64,000 bases of DNA from CAVTRI01 sp963737075 (GTDB lineage: Bacteria; Actinomycetota; Acidimicrobiia; Acidimicrobiales; Palsa-688). The stretch spans positions 868,001-932,000 of the forward strand of contig CAVTRI010000002.1 in assembly GCA_963737075.1 (NCBI GenBank), written 5' to 3'. The first letter of the stretch is position 1, and every line of letters begins with the position of its first letter. A program made the position numbers and the translations under genes. Under the pieces are notes generated by a model, which was not told where the DNA came from, did not search any database, and worked only from the letters and a program-made list of their open reading frames with translations. Below, piece after piece: positions 41,820 to 50,077 of the stretch.

Positions 41820-42999
41820 CGCGCTGCTGGTAGTCGGCGGTGACGGCCTCGACGGCTCGCAGGTGCGCTTCTGCCAGTTGGGGGCGGGCAGCCTCGGCGC
41901 GCGTCTTGGCGGCCAGGGTGCTCCACGCCTGACCCTGGAACTGCGGGAACACCTGCTGCGCGATGAGCTCATAGCTCCGCTTGGTAGCGGCCGGGTTGGC
42001 CCACTCGTGGGCCATGACGAGGTAGCTGCCGAAGCCCCCGTTGGACTGCTTGACCAGCCGGTCGATCTGGTTGACGGCCTCGTCGGGGGTGCCGATCACG
42101 CCGACGCCGCTGTCGTTGACGAAGTCGATCATCTCTCCGATGTTGGTTCCGTCGACGGCCATCTGCGGGAACGCGGCCACGTGCTGGAAGTAGTCGAACC
42201 AGTGCTCGATCCCATACTCCACGTCGCGGTACGCCTGCTCGCGTGACTCGGCGACGTGCATGGGGCCGACCAGCCGCCAGCTACTGCGGTCGACGGTGGT
42301 CCGGTGGGCGTTGGCCCGCTCCTCCACGACGCCCCAGTGCAGCGCGAGGGCATCGAAGCCGGCGGCCATGGTGGCGCCGATCGACAGCAGCCCGATGCCG
42401 TGCTGACCAGCCAGCTGGGGCCCGGCCGGGGAAGCCACGGCGGCCACCGCCACCTCGAAGTGGGGCTGGGTGTACGGCCGCAGGTGGAGGCGGGCGTCGT
42501 GAAGGTCCCAGCGGTCGTTGTGAAATGTGACCGGCTCGTCGGAGCGGAGCAGACGGACGATGATGTCGACGCCTTCGGCCAGGAGCTGCCGCGTCTGGCT
42601 CTGATCGAGGCCGACCATGGTGGCGTCCGTCGGAAGCGAGCCCGGGCCGAGGCCGAGCATGAAGCGGCCGCGGGTCAGGTGGTCGAGGAGGGTGGCTCGT
42701 TCGGCGACCCAGAGGGGGTTGTGGTAGGCGACACTGACCACCCCGGTGCCGAGCCGGATATGGGTGGTGCGCTCGGCGGCGGCCGCGATGAAGATCTCGG
42801 GCGAGGCGATGATCTCCGAGCCCGCCGAGTGGTGCTCGCCGATCCACGCCTCGTCCCAGCCCAGCCGGTCGAGGTGCTCGACCAGCTCGAGGTCCCGCTG
42901 CAGCGCAAGCGTCGGGTTTTGCCCCGGCTTGTGGAACGGGGCCAGGAAGATGCCGAACCGCAACCGATCGGTCTGGACATCCTTTTCGGCGTCGGGCAT
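41806..42999 (-). CDS. LLM-class flavin/F420-dependent oxidoreductase (bacterial luciferase-like)
   Basis: 397 residues from ATG 42999. A TIM-barrel luciferase-like enzyme: RFGIFLAPFHKP, WDEAWIGEHHSAG (the EHH motif of the luciferase family), IRLGTGVVSVAYHNPLWVAERATLLDHLTRGRFMLGLGPG, and a C-terminal GVIGTPDEAVNQIDRLV. Members are FMN-dependent two-component monooxygenases or F420-dependent reductases. The GEHH and long length fit the monooxygenase side, but the cofactor is not certain. No reductase partner is adjacent. The frame remains open far upstream, but that sequence is non-homologous. Confidence 0.9.
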   Translation of the reverse strand: MPDAEKDVQTDRLRFGIFLAPFHKPGQNPTLALQRDLELVEHLDRLGWDEAWIGEHHSAGSEIIASPEIFIAAAAERTTHIRLGTGVVSVAYHNPLWVAERATLLDHLTRGRFMLGLGPGSLPTDATMVGLDQSQTRQLLAEGVDIIVRLLRSDEPVTFHNDRWDLHDARLHLRPYTQPHFEVAVAAVASPAGPQLAGQHGIGLLSIGATMAAGFDALALHWGVVEERANAHRTTVDRSSWRLVGPMHVAESREQAYRDVEYGIEHWFDYFQHVAAFPQMAVDGTNIGEMIDFVNDSGVGVIGTPDEAVNQIDRLVKQSNGGFGSYLVMAHEWANPAATKRSYELIAQQVFPQFQGQAWSTLAAKTRAEAARPQLAEAHLRAVEAVTADYQQRVRGS

Positions 43000-43047
43000 G
43001 GGGTCCCCCTCTCCATCTGCGTCAGCTCGAATGTAACGCTCGCTTGC

Positions 43048-43208
43048 GCGCGGCGTTCCGCCCTTTCCCCGGCACGCCGCGCGCCCGGTTCGGATTCGCG
43101 CCTCCTTCGCGCTGTACGCCGCGCGCCACGGCGCCATGGGGGCGCCTTCGCGCACACGCTTCTTTCGGGCGAGGCCCGCTGCCGCGCGGCGTTGCGCCCT
43201 TTCCCCGG
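43048..43208. repeat. Two direct copies of a 25-bp GC-rich repeat
   Basis: A 25-base unit beginning GCGCGGCGTT and ending CGCCCTTTCCCCGG occurs at about 43048-43072 and again at about 43184-43208, differing at one base (TTCCGCC/TTGCGCC). The spacer holds more short GCGC palindromes. No gene is recognised here. Confidence 0.6.
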
Positions 43209-43222
43209 AAGGATGCGCGCCG

Positions 43223-44089
43223 TCAGGAATACCGGCGCCGAAGGTCGTCCCATTCGGCGGCGCCGACCCGGGCGAACAGGCTGCCGGGGTCATTTCCCGT
43301 GACGGCGTCGTCGCTTCCTGAAGGAAGGCCCGCTTCTGTGGCGAGGTCTCGTAGGGCGGCGTCGCAGGCAGCGACGACCGCGCCCAACAGGGTCACCGGG
43401 CAGATCGCCAGGCGATAGCCCCACGCCGCCAGGTCTGCAAAGGGCACCGCCGGGGTGCGCCCGCCGGCCACGACGTTGAAGAGGCAGGGTCCGTCAACCA
43501 GACGAGGAATGGCCTTGATTTCCTCGACCGTCTCGGGCGCTTCGACGAACGCCATGTCGGCTCCGGCAGCGATCGCGTCGTTGGCCCGCGCCACCGCCTC
43601 GTCAAAGCCGGTCACGGCTCGGGCGTCGGTGCGCGCGATCACCAGCAGGTCGCTACTGGGACGGCAGTCGACCGCGGCTTCGATCTTCCGCAGCCACCCG
43701 TCGCGGGCCACGATCTCCTTGCCCGCCAGATGCCCGCAGCGTTTGGGAAAGGCCTGGTCTTCGATGTGCAGGGCGGCCACGCCGGCGCGAGCGTAGGCGC
43801 GCACGGTCCGGGCGACGTTGAGCTCATTGCCGTAACCGGTGTCAGCGTCCGCGATGACCGGAAGGGCAACGGCATCGGCGATGCGGGCGGCGTTGGCCAC
43901 CATTTCGCTCATGGTCAGCAGGCCGTAGTCGGGGTAGCCCGCGGCAGCCGACGTCCCGGCACCGGTCATGTACAACGCGGCAAACCCGTGCTGGGAGACG
44001 AGCCTGGCCGTTAGGGCGTCGTAGACGCCCGGGGCGACAACCAGGCCGCCAGCGTCGAGGAGGGGCCGAAGGGATGGCATGGGCTTCAC
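43223..44089 (-). CDS. Isocitrate lyase/PEP mutase family protein
   Basis: About 288 residues. A TIM-barrel enzyme: LVVAPGVYDALTARLV, GAGTSAAAGYPD, the metal-binding ADADTGYGN, ALHIEDQAFPKRCGH (K-x-C-G-H active loop) and TDARAV. Members cleave or rearrange 2-oxo-acid or 2-methylisocitrate-type substrates; carboxyphosphonoenolpyruvate mutase and oxaloacetate decarboxylases also belong. GTG 44089 is chosen because it overlaps the stop of the preceding polymerase IV gene (GTGA), implying translational coupling; ATG 44080 is an alternative. The pairing with a DNA polymerase is odd and probably not functional. Confidence 0.85.
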   Translation of the reverse strand: MKPMPSLRPLLDAGGLVVAPGVYDALTARLVSQHGFAALYMTGAGTSAAAGYPDYGLLTMSEMVANAARIADAVALPVIADADTGYGNELNVARTVRAYARAGVAALHIEDQAFPKRCGHLAGKEIVARDGWLRKIEAAVDCRPSSDLLVIARTDARAVTGFDEAVARANDAIAAGADMAFVEAPETVEEIKAIPRLVDGPCLFNVVAGGRTPAVPFADLAAWGYRLAICPVTLLGAVVAACDAALRDLATEAGLPSGSDDAVTGNDPGSLFARVGAAEWDDLRRRYS

Positions 44090-45348
44090 GGTAGGCGTGG
44101 ATCGTGTTGGGCCAGCTCTCGAAACGCTTCGGGTACGCGGTCGGCCTTCGACAACAGCGCGGTGGCGTATCCCACCGCGGTTCGTCCGAACCGGGCGCGG
44201 ACGGCGTCCACGGAACGGTCGACACCCCAACGGGCGGATGCCAATCGCGAACCGGGTCCGGGCTGGAGGTCGCGGCCCAGGAACGGCAGCTCGAGTTGCA
44301 ACGCGACCTCGCCGACAAGGTTGGACACCGACACAGACAACAGCGTGAGGTGGCGTTCGGAGGGATGGTCGGCGAGCGCGGCGGCGACGAGCGAGGTAGC
44401 CACCTCGGTCAGGGTGCGCGTGGAGGACACCGCGAACGGCAGGGTCGCCGACCGGGTCACCGACCGCAGGCGGGCGAACCGCACCCGGACGGTGACCGTG
44501 CGCCCGGCTCTTTCTGAAGCCCGCAGCCGGCTCGCCACCCGATCCGCGAGGTAGCCCAGTACCTCCTCGATCAGCGAAGTCGAGGCCTCTTTGAGACCGA
44601 GGGCGGACTGTGCGCCCACGGACTTCGCCACCCGCCCGTTCTCAATCCGACGGGGGTCGCGGTTGGCCGAAAGCGAGGAAAGCTTCTCGCCGGCGGCGGA
44701 CCCCACCAGCTGCTCAAGGACGGGACGGCCGGTCCTGGCCAATTGCCCGACGGTCCGGATGCCTCGGCTGGCGAGCCGCGCCTCAGTGACCGGACCGACG
44801 CCCCAGATCAGCCCGATGGGAAGCGGATCGAGAAATGCCTGCTCGTCCGCGGGGTCCACGACGACCAGGCCGTCCGGCTTGGCCACCTGCGACGCCACCT
44901 TGGCCAGATGCTTCGTCCTCGCCACCCCCACCGACACCGGCAGGCCTATCTCATTTCGCACCCGGCGCCTGATGACGGTCGCGATCTGACTGGGCCGGCC
45001 GAACAACCGAACGGCGCCGGCGACGTCGAGGAACGCTTCGTCGATCGATATTCGTTCCACCAAGGGCGTGAAGTCGTTGAAGACACCCATCACCCGGTCG
45101 CCGAGCCGCTGATAATCGCCGAAGTGGCCGCCGACGAAGCGGAGGTTCGGGCACAGCCGCTGCGCCATCCATCCCGCCATGCCGGCCCGCACCCCAAAGG
45201 TGCGCGCTTCGTACGATGCCGCGAGCACGACGCCCCCGCCGACGGCGATCGGTCGCCCCTGGAGTGACGGATCGAGGAGCTGCTCCACGGAGGCATAGAA
45301 CGCGTCGAGATCGGCGTGCAAGATCGTGGCCGCTCCGACCGGGACCAT
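44086..45348 (-). CDS. dinB: DNA polymerase IV (Y-family, DinB-type)
   Basis: 420 residues from ATG 45348. Y-family polymerase: first catalytic Asp in LHADLDAFYASVEQLLDP, catalytic Asp-Glu in ERISIDEAFLDVAG, then the helix-hairpin-helix thumb (LIWGVGPVTEARLASRGIRTVGQLA) and little-finger domain. QLELPF near the C-terminus is a credible beta-clamp-binding motif. These error-prone enzymes bypass DNA lesions. A LexA-type box lies 16 bases upstream of the start, so DNA-damage induction is likely. The frame is open to 45813, but the upstream part overlaps the divergent gene and has no homology. Confidence 0.93.
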   Translation of the reverse strand: MVPVGAATILHADLDAFYASVEQLLDPSLQGRPIAVGGGVVLAASYEARTFGVRAGMAGWMAQRLCPNLRFVGGHFGDYQRLGDRVMGVFNDFTPLVERISIDEAFLDVAGAVRLFGRPSQIATVIRRRVRNEIGLPVSVGVARTKHLAKVASQVAKPDGLVVVDPADEQAFLDPLPIGLIWGVGPVTEARLASRGIRTVGQLARTGRPVLEQLVGSAAGEKLSSLSANRDPRRIENGRVAKSVGAQSALGLKEASTSLIEEVLGYLADRVASRLRASERAGRTVTVRVRFARLRSVTRSATLPFAVSSTRTLTEVATSLVAAALADHPSERHLTLLSVSVSNLVGEVALQLELPFLGRDLQPGPGSRLASARWGVDRSVDAVRARFGRTAVGYATALLSKADRVPEAFRELAQHDPRLP

Positions 45349-45363
45349 CGCATCGAAGTCTAG

Positions 45364-45377
45364 CGAACGTGTGTTCG
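45364..45377. promoter_or_regulatory. LexA box (SOS operator)
   Basis: CGAAC-GTGT-GTTCG fits the CGAAC-N4-GTTCG LexA site of Gram-positive bacteria and is a perfect inverted repeat of its outer bases. It lies between the divergent polymerase IV gene and a reductase gene and could control either. Confidence 0.75.
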
Positions 45378-45429
45378 GGGAGACGGCACGGGTACGCTCG
45401 CCTCGTCGCCATACAGAGGGAGGCCTTCG

Positions 45430-46554
45430 ATGACCGCAGGACGGCAGTTGCGATCGCTGGTTACGGACGACGGCGCCGTCGAGCTTTCGGTGGCGACGGT
45501 CGACGTACCGCAACCGGGGCCTGGCGATGTGCTCATCCAGGTGGAAGCCGCCCCCATCAACCCGTCGGACCTCGGCCTGCTTCTCGCGGGTGCAGACCTC
45601 GACACGGCGAAGGCGTCGGGCACGCCGGACGAGCCCGTCGTCCGGGCGGAGCTGCCCGCCGCGGCGCGCCGGGCGTTTGCCGGCCGGGAAGGCCAGTCGC
45701 TCCCGGTTGGCAACGAGGGTGCAGGCACGGTGATCGCCGCGGGTTCGTCCGAATCGGCCCAGGCTCTGCTCGGCAGGACCGTCGCCCTCGCTGGCGGAGG
45801 CATGTACGCGCAATACAAGGTCGCCCCCGCCTCGCAGTGCCTTGTGTTGCCGGAGGGCACCGATGCAGTCGACGGCGCGTCGTCATTCGTCAACCCCATG
45901 ACGGTCCTGGGCATGGTGGAGACGATGCTGCGGGAAAACCACACCGCACTCGTGCACACCGCGGCGGCTTCGAATCTGGGGCAGATGCTGAACCGGGTCT
46001 GCATCGAAGATGCCATCCCCCTCGTGAACATCGTCCGCAAGCCGGATCACGAAACGCTCCTTCGCTCCGCGGGCGCGACCTACGTCTGCAACTCGACGGC
46101 GCCGACATTCATGAACGACCTCATCGAGGCGGTGAAGGCCACCTCGGCCACTCTGGCGTTCGACGCCATCGGGGGCGGCCGTCTGGCGAGCCAGATCCTC
46201 ACCGCCATGGAGGCGGCGGCCACCTCGACGGCGACGGAGTACAGCAGGTACGGGTCCAACGTGCACAAGCAGGTTTACATCTATGGGGGACTCGACCGCG
46301 GGCCGACGGAGCTCACCCGCAGTTTTGGCATGGCCTGGAGCGTCGGCGGTTGGCTGCTTACGCCATTTCTGCAGAAGATCGGGCCGCACGAAACCCGGGC
46401 CCTGCGCGAACGCGTGGCCGCCGGCCTGAAGACGACCTTTGCCAGCACCTATAGCGATCAGGTGTCGTTGACCGGCGCCCTGCAGCTGGACAACCTGCTG
46501 AACTACGCGATGCAGGCGACGGGCAGGAAGTACCTGATTCGCCCGCAGCAATAG
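45430..46554 (+). CDS. Zinc-binding-dehydrogenase-type (MDR) oxidoreductase
   Basis: 374 residues with an AGAGGGAGG site before ATG 45430. Medium-chain dehydrogenase/reductase architecture: a GroES-like N-terminal domain (GDVLIQVEAAPINPSDLGLL, VGNEGAGTVIAAG) and a nucleotide-binding domain (ALVHTAAASNLGQMLNRVC in place of the usual GxGxxG, then FDAIGGGRLASQIL). Zinc ligands of alcohol dehydrogenases are not evident, so it is more like quinone or enoyl reductases. It is divergent from the polymerase IV gene across a LexA box. Confidence 0.85.
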   Translation: MTAGRQLRSLVTDDGAVELSVATVDVPQPGPGDVLIQVEAAPINPSDLGLLLAGADLDTAKASGTPDEPVVRAELPAAARRAFAGREGQSLPVGNEGAGTVIAAGSSESAQALLGRTVALAGGGMYAQYKVAPASQCLVLPEGTDAVDGASSFVNPMTVLGMVETMLRENHTALVHTAAASNLGQMLNRVCIEDAIPLVNIVRKPDHETLLRSAGATYVCNSTAPTFMNDLIEAVKATSATLAFDAIGGGRLASQILTAMEAAATSTATEYSRYGSNVHKQVYIYGGLDRGPTELTRSFGMAWSVGGWLLTPFLQKIGPHETRALRERVAAGLKTTFASTYSDQVSLTGALQLDNLLNYAMQATGRKYLIRPQQ

Positions 46555-46588
46555 GAAACAGCCTGCTGGCGCCCGGGCGACGCCAGCG

Positions 46589-47539
46589 TCAAGCGAGGCC
46601 GGCTCGCTGCGCCCGTTCGAGCACCGACTCGGATATTCGGGCGGTGGCGGCGTCGATCATTGTCCCGTCCATGTTCGCCGCTCCCGAGCCGGAGGCCTCG
46701 GACGCCCGCATCGCCTCGACGACTGAACGGGCGCGGGCGATCTCCTCCGACGTCGGAGAGAACACTTCGTTGGCGAGCCCGATCTGGCTGGGATGGATCG
46801 CCCATTTGCCGACAGCTCCGAGCGTCGCCGCCCAGGACGCCTCCTTCCGGTAGCCGTCCGGATTTTGGAAATTTCCATAAGGGCCGTCGATGGCGTCGAT
46901 ACCGGCGGCGCGCGCGGCCACGATCATGCGGTTGCGGGCGTAGTGCCACATGTCACCGGGGTAGCGCTCAGCCTCGGCGCCGATGTGCCCGACGCGTATG
47001 CCCTGACTCGCGGACAAGTCGCCGACGCCGAGGATCAACGCCTCCAACCTGTGACAGCAGCCCGCGATCTCCTCCACCTTGGCGAGCGCCTCGGTTTCCT
47101 CGATCAGCACCTCGAGACCGATGCGACCGACCGGGAGGCCCAGACCGAGTTCGAGCTGGGTGAGCAAAGTGTCGATGAACCACACGTCCCGGGGTGCTTT
47201 GACCTTCGGCAAGATGAGGACGTCCAGCGCGCCACGGGCGCCCGAAACCACGGCGGCGACATCGTCGTGGCACCACTGGGTGTGCGTCCCGTTGACACGG
47301 ACCGCTCGTGTCTTGGCGCCCCAATCCAACTCCGTCAGCGCGGCGACGACGGGCGCCCGGGAGGCCTCTTTCTCCGACGGGGCGACCGCGTCTTCGAGGT
47401 CCAAGAAGACGAGGTCGGCATCACTGGCGGCTGCCTTGGCCATCATTCTCTCGCTCGAACCGGGCGTGGAGAGTTCGCTGCGCCGCAGCCGGAAGGGACG
47501 TCCTCCCGTCCCGGTGTTGAAGCCTTCGGCCGAAGTCAC
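46589..47539 (-). CDS. HpcH/HpaI aldolase-family CoA ester lyase (CitE/malyl-CoA lyase-like)
   Basis: 316 residues from GTG 47539. TIM-barrel CitE-like enzyme: RRSELSTPGSSERMMAKAAASDADLVFLDLEDAVAPSEKEASR with the substrate Arg and metal Glu/Asp, then VLILPKVKAPRDV, IGLEVLIEETEAL (metal Glu) and ILGVGDLSASQG. Family members cleave malyl-, methylmalyl-, citryl- or citramalyl-CoA into acyl-CoA plus a keto acid. The substrate cannot be chosen. It converges on the reductase gene. An itaconate- or acetate-pathway role is possible, but no partner genes are adjacent. Confidence 0.9.
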   Translation of the reverse strand: MTSAEGFNTGTGGRPFRLRRSELSTPGSSERMMAKAAASDADLVFLDLEDAVAPSEKEASRAPVVAALTELDWGAKTRAVRVNGTHTQWCHDDVAAVVSGARGALDVLILPKVKAPRDVWFIDTLLTQLELGLGLPVGRIGLEVLIEETEALAKVEEIAGCCHRLEALILGVGDLSASQGIRVGHIGAEAERYPGDMWHYARNRMIVAARAAGIDAIDGPYGNFQNPDGYRKEASWAATLGAVGKWAIHPSQIGLANEVFSPTSEEIARARSVVEAMRASEASGSGAANMDGTMIDAATARISESVLERAQRAGLA

Positions 47540-47739
47540 CGCGGACCATCGTTAGCAGGTTGTGCGTCGCCGCGCCTCCGCCTGGCAGCTCAAGGGCGGA
47601 AGGAAGCCGCCCACCTGCCCGACTCGCCCGGCCGCCGCCCTGCTGTCGCCCGTTTCAGGCCTGCGGCCCGGACGAGTACCCCCGGCCGGGCACCGGTGGG
47701 TCCCTCAGGGCCGACGCGTTTCGCCCGCCAAGCCGTCTT
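47540..47739. other. Intergenic, no feature seen
   Basis: Region upstream of the CoA-lyase gene. No RNA, repeat or clear promoter was found. Confidence 0.4.
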
Positions 47740-47925
47740 TTAGAGGCGGCTGTACTTCCCGACTTGCCTTCCGAGGTTCGACCCCTGTCTGAGCAGCTTC
47801 GAGCCGGGCGTCGGCCCATTCGCGGCTTCCAATCGATCGGCGATGGCGTCAACCGCCTTCACCGCGAGGGGAAGCGCCAGCATGAAGATCGCCAACCTGG
47901 CGAGACGACGTCTCATCGCCATCAA
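47740..47925 (-). CDS. Small membrane-associated hypothetical protein
   Basis: 61 residues: a basic start (MMAMRRRLARLA), one hydrophobic stretch (IFMLALPLAVKAVDAIADRL), then a polar basic tail (GSKLLRQGSNLGRQVGKYSRL). It looks like a real small protein by amino-acid balance. Similar unnamed proteins with one N-terminal helix exist in actinobacteria, but I cannot assign a family. No operon partner. Confidence 0.45.
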   Translation of the reverse strand: MMAMRRRLARLAIFMLALPLAVKAVDAIADRLEAANGPTPGSKLLRQGSNLGRQVGKYSRL

Positions 47926-48057
47926 GATCTAGCAGGTCGCCGCGCGATACTGGAATCTTGGCCGTTGCCCGTTCGGTCAAGACCAGCGCGAACCCTTGAC
48001 AGCGAGAGTGCGACGCCCTGAGATTGGTCATTCCGCCAACGGAAGGAAGGGGGCCAC

Positions 48058-48447
48058 GTGGCGCATCCAAATGAGGCAGTGCTCCGGCGAGGGTACGACG
48101 CCTTCAAGGCAGGGGACCTGGACACTGTCCTGTCCATCTTCTCCGAGGACATCGTCCTGCATATCGGCGGGTCGAGTCAGATTTCGGGTGACCACCGAGG
48201 TCACCAGCAAGCGATGAGCATGTTCGGGAAAATTGCCGAGCTGTCGGAGGGGACATACACCCAGGACATTCACGACATTCTCGCCAACGACACCCATGGT
48301 GCTGTCATGCTGAACTCGCATGGGCATCGAGCAGGGCAGTCAATCGACGCTCGTGAGGTGCACATCTGGCACCTCGCTGATGGCAAGCTGACCGAAGGTT
48401 GGACCATGTCCAGTGATCAAGCCACGCTGGACGCGTTGTTCGCCTGA
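48058..48447 (+). CDS. SnoaL/NTF2-like (ketosteroid-isomerase-fold) protein
   Basis: 129 residues from GTG 48058 after GGAAGGAAGGGGG. Cone-shaped NTF2-like fold: NEAVLRRGYDAFKAGDLDTVLSIFSEDIVLHIGG, SGDHRGHQQAMSMFGKI, then strands AVMLNSHGHRAG and VHIWHLADGKLTEGWTM. Members include isomerases, dehydratases, polyketide cyclases and non-enzymatic binding proteins. It is probably a soluble dimer. It converges on the CinA-like gene with 6 bases between stops. Confidence 0.8.
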   Translation: MAHPNEAVLRRGYDAFKAGDLDTVLSIFSEDIVLHIGGSSQISGDHRGHQQAMSMFGKIAELSEGTYTQDIHDILANDTHGAVMLNSHGHRAGQSIDAREVHIWHLADGKLTEGWTMSSDQATLDALFA

Positions 48448-48453
48448 ACTTGC

Positions 48454-48924
48454 TCATCGTTGCTCGAGGAGCATGATCGTGCATTGGAGCGCTTCGGTGC
48501 ACGCCTGCTCGCAGATCAGGCTCGGGTCGCCGCCATCGAAGCGCCGCTGCTGGGAGGTGACCTCGCCATCCCGGAAGAAGCCAAACCACACCGTTCCCGG
48601 GCTCTGCTCATCCTGCGGATCGGGTCCTCCTGACCCCGTCAGGGACACGACCACGGTGGCGCCCAGAAGCTTGGCGCTTGTCGTGGCCATGGCCTCAGCG
48701 GCCGGCCGGCTCACGACCGGGCCGTCGGGGACGGCAAGCAAGTCGTGCTTCACCCCCCGGGCGTAGGCGACGATCCCGCCTCGGAACCACTGGCTGGCGG
48801 CCGGAGCGGCGCTCAGCCGGCAGGCCACCATGCCACCTGTCAAGGATTCGGCCACGGCGACATACGCGCCCCGCTCTTGGGCGGCTTCGGCCACGCGCGC
48901 TGCCAGTTGTTCCTGTTCGTCCAT
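48454..48924 (-). CDS. CinA C-terminal-domain (PncC-type nicotinamide-nucleotide amidase) protein
   Basis: 156 residues from ATG 48924. Standalone CinA C-terminal domain: YVAVAESLTGGMVACRLSAAPAASQWFRGGIVAYARGVK, then VVSLTGSGGPD and GTVWFGFFRDG, all hallmark segments. PncC deamidates NMN to NaMN in pyridine-nucleotide recycling. The usual TGIAGP reads TGSGGP here, a small departure near the active site, so activity is likely but unproven. The open frame extends upstream to 49032 without homology. Confidence 0.85.
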   Translation of the reverse strand: MDEQEQLAARVAEAAQERGAYVAVAESLTGGMVACRLSAAPAASQWFRGGIVAYARGVKHDLLAVPDGPVVSRPAAEAMATTSAKLLGATVVVSLTGSGGPDPQDEQSPGTVWFGFFRDGEVTSQQRRFDGGDPSLICEQACTEALQCTIMLLEQR

Positions 48925-49009
48925 CGGCGTGGTACCTACCCACGTGAGCCGCCCCCAGCGAAATTTCAGAGCGTCTCCGTCGCTGCCGTCCGGTTCGCCG
49001 GAGGAGCCG

Positions 49010-49144
49010 CTACCACCGGCGGTGGCGGCCAACGAGCCACAGGACGGCAGCGATAATGATCACCCAGAGAACAGGGTGAACGATGATCCCGAGCACTGCG
49101 GCGATAACGACAATGACAACAGCGATAGCGATGTCGACGAGCAC
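49010..49144 (-). CDS. Short two-helix hydrophobic membrane protein
   Basis: From GTG 49144 44 residues: two hydrophobic helices (VDIAIAVVIVVIAAVLGIIV and VLWVIIIAAVLWLVG) and an RHRRW tail. It resembles the tiny hydrophobic proteins of actinobacteria, and the one at 50954-51109. ATACCC at 49155-49160 (GGGTAT on this strand) with GTGT 17 bases upstream could be a sigma-B/F-like promoter. Function unknown. Confidence 0.5.
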   Translation of the reverse strand: MLVDIAIAVVIVVIAAVLGIIVHPVLWVIIIAAVLWLVGRHRRW

Positions 49145-49199
49145 GGCGGTATCGATACCCAAGCGGCGCCCGGTTTCACACTTACAACATTTCCGGCAC

Positions 49200-50021
49200 C
49201 TAAGCGACCTTTTCTGCCGTGATGAGATAGCGGTAGTAGAGGAAACCATCCTCTTCGAGGAGGTGCGCCAGGCGCAGTGGCACAGGTTCGCTGTGCCCGG
49301 AACCGAATATCCCCTTCGGACCGCCGGGGACCATCAGTGGCGCCACGGTGAGGCACAGCTCGTCGATCAATCCGGCCCCAAGGAGCTCGCCGTTCAACGT
49401 CGGGCCACCTTCGCACAGGAGAACGTCGATGCCCCTGACCCGTAACTGCGAAAGGGCGTGCGCGAGGTCGACGGCCCCGCGGCCTGTTGTCAGCACGTCT
49501 GCGTGCTCCCGTGCCTGCGACAGACTTTCCGGGCGCCCGTCCGCGGGAGCCAGGATCAGGGGGCGGGGGTCGGCATCCGTGAAGAAGGGCGATTCCCAGT
49601 CGAATCCAAGTGTTCTGGACACCACCATGATCTGCGGCCTGGGTGTCTGACCTCTGGCCAACCGTCGCTCCCGCTGCGGAGGATCGGTGCGAGGGGGTCC
49701 GTATCGTTCGCTACGGACCGTGGCCGCGCCGACCAGGATGGCGTCGGCCACGTCTCGCAGGTGAAGGAAGATCGCCCGGTCAGCCGCGCTTCCCAAAGCA
49801 CGAGTGCGCCCTCCCACAGCGGTGGCGCCATCCACGCTGGCCACCATATTGACCAGGACATATGGGCGGTGCGGAGCAGGAGTCCGGTCGCCGCGATCGT
49901 AAAGAGCGAGCGCGTCGACCTCGTCCGCCGGTGACGGCAGGAGCCGCCTCACCCTGCACCTTGCCTGGGCGTCCACGAGCCGTACGGTACTCGTTTGGGG
50001 CTTGTCCGGACGGGTGGGCAC
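49200..50021 (-). CDS. RibD C-terminal-type pyrimidine reductase family protein
   Basis: 273 residues. NADPH-dependent reductase domain: PYVLVNMVASVDGATAVGGRTRALGSAADRAIFLHLRDVADAILVGAATVRSERYGP, then RPLILAP, GIDVLLCEGGPTLNGELLGAGLIDELCLTVAP. These are the core motifs of the RibD reductase domain, which reduces the ribosylaminopyrimidine in riboflavin synthesis. No deaminase domain or rib operon is present, so it is a standalone paralogue of uncertain substrate. The last 20 residues (EEDGFLYYRYLI) match family ends. Divergent from the GAF-ANTAR gene. Confidence 0.88.
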   Translation of the reverse strand: MPTRPDKPQTSTVRLVDAQARCRVRRLLPSPADEVDALALYDRGDRTPAPHRPYVLVNMVASVDGATAVGGRTRALGSAADRAIFLHLRDVADAILVGAATVRSERYGPPRTDPPQRERRLARGQTPRPQIMVVSRTLGFDWESPFFTDADPRPLILAPADGRPESLSQAREHADVLTTGRGAVDLAHALSQLRVRGIDVLLCEGGPTLNGELLGAGLIDELCLTVAPLMVPGGPKGIFGSGHSEPVPLRLAHLLEEDGFLYYRYLITAEKVA

Positions 50022-50077
50022 GGCGATAGCATCTCGCCGTCTGGAGCACCCGCATCGCTACAGGGGTCGGAACAGCC

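Noticed and set aside
45369..45395. GTGT-N17-GGGTAC as a stress-sigma promoter for the MDR gene
   Set aside because: The -35 is weak and sits inside the LexA box, so it could be chance; mentioned only as a side note and not annotated.
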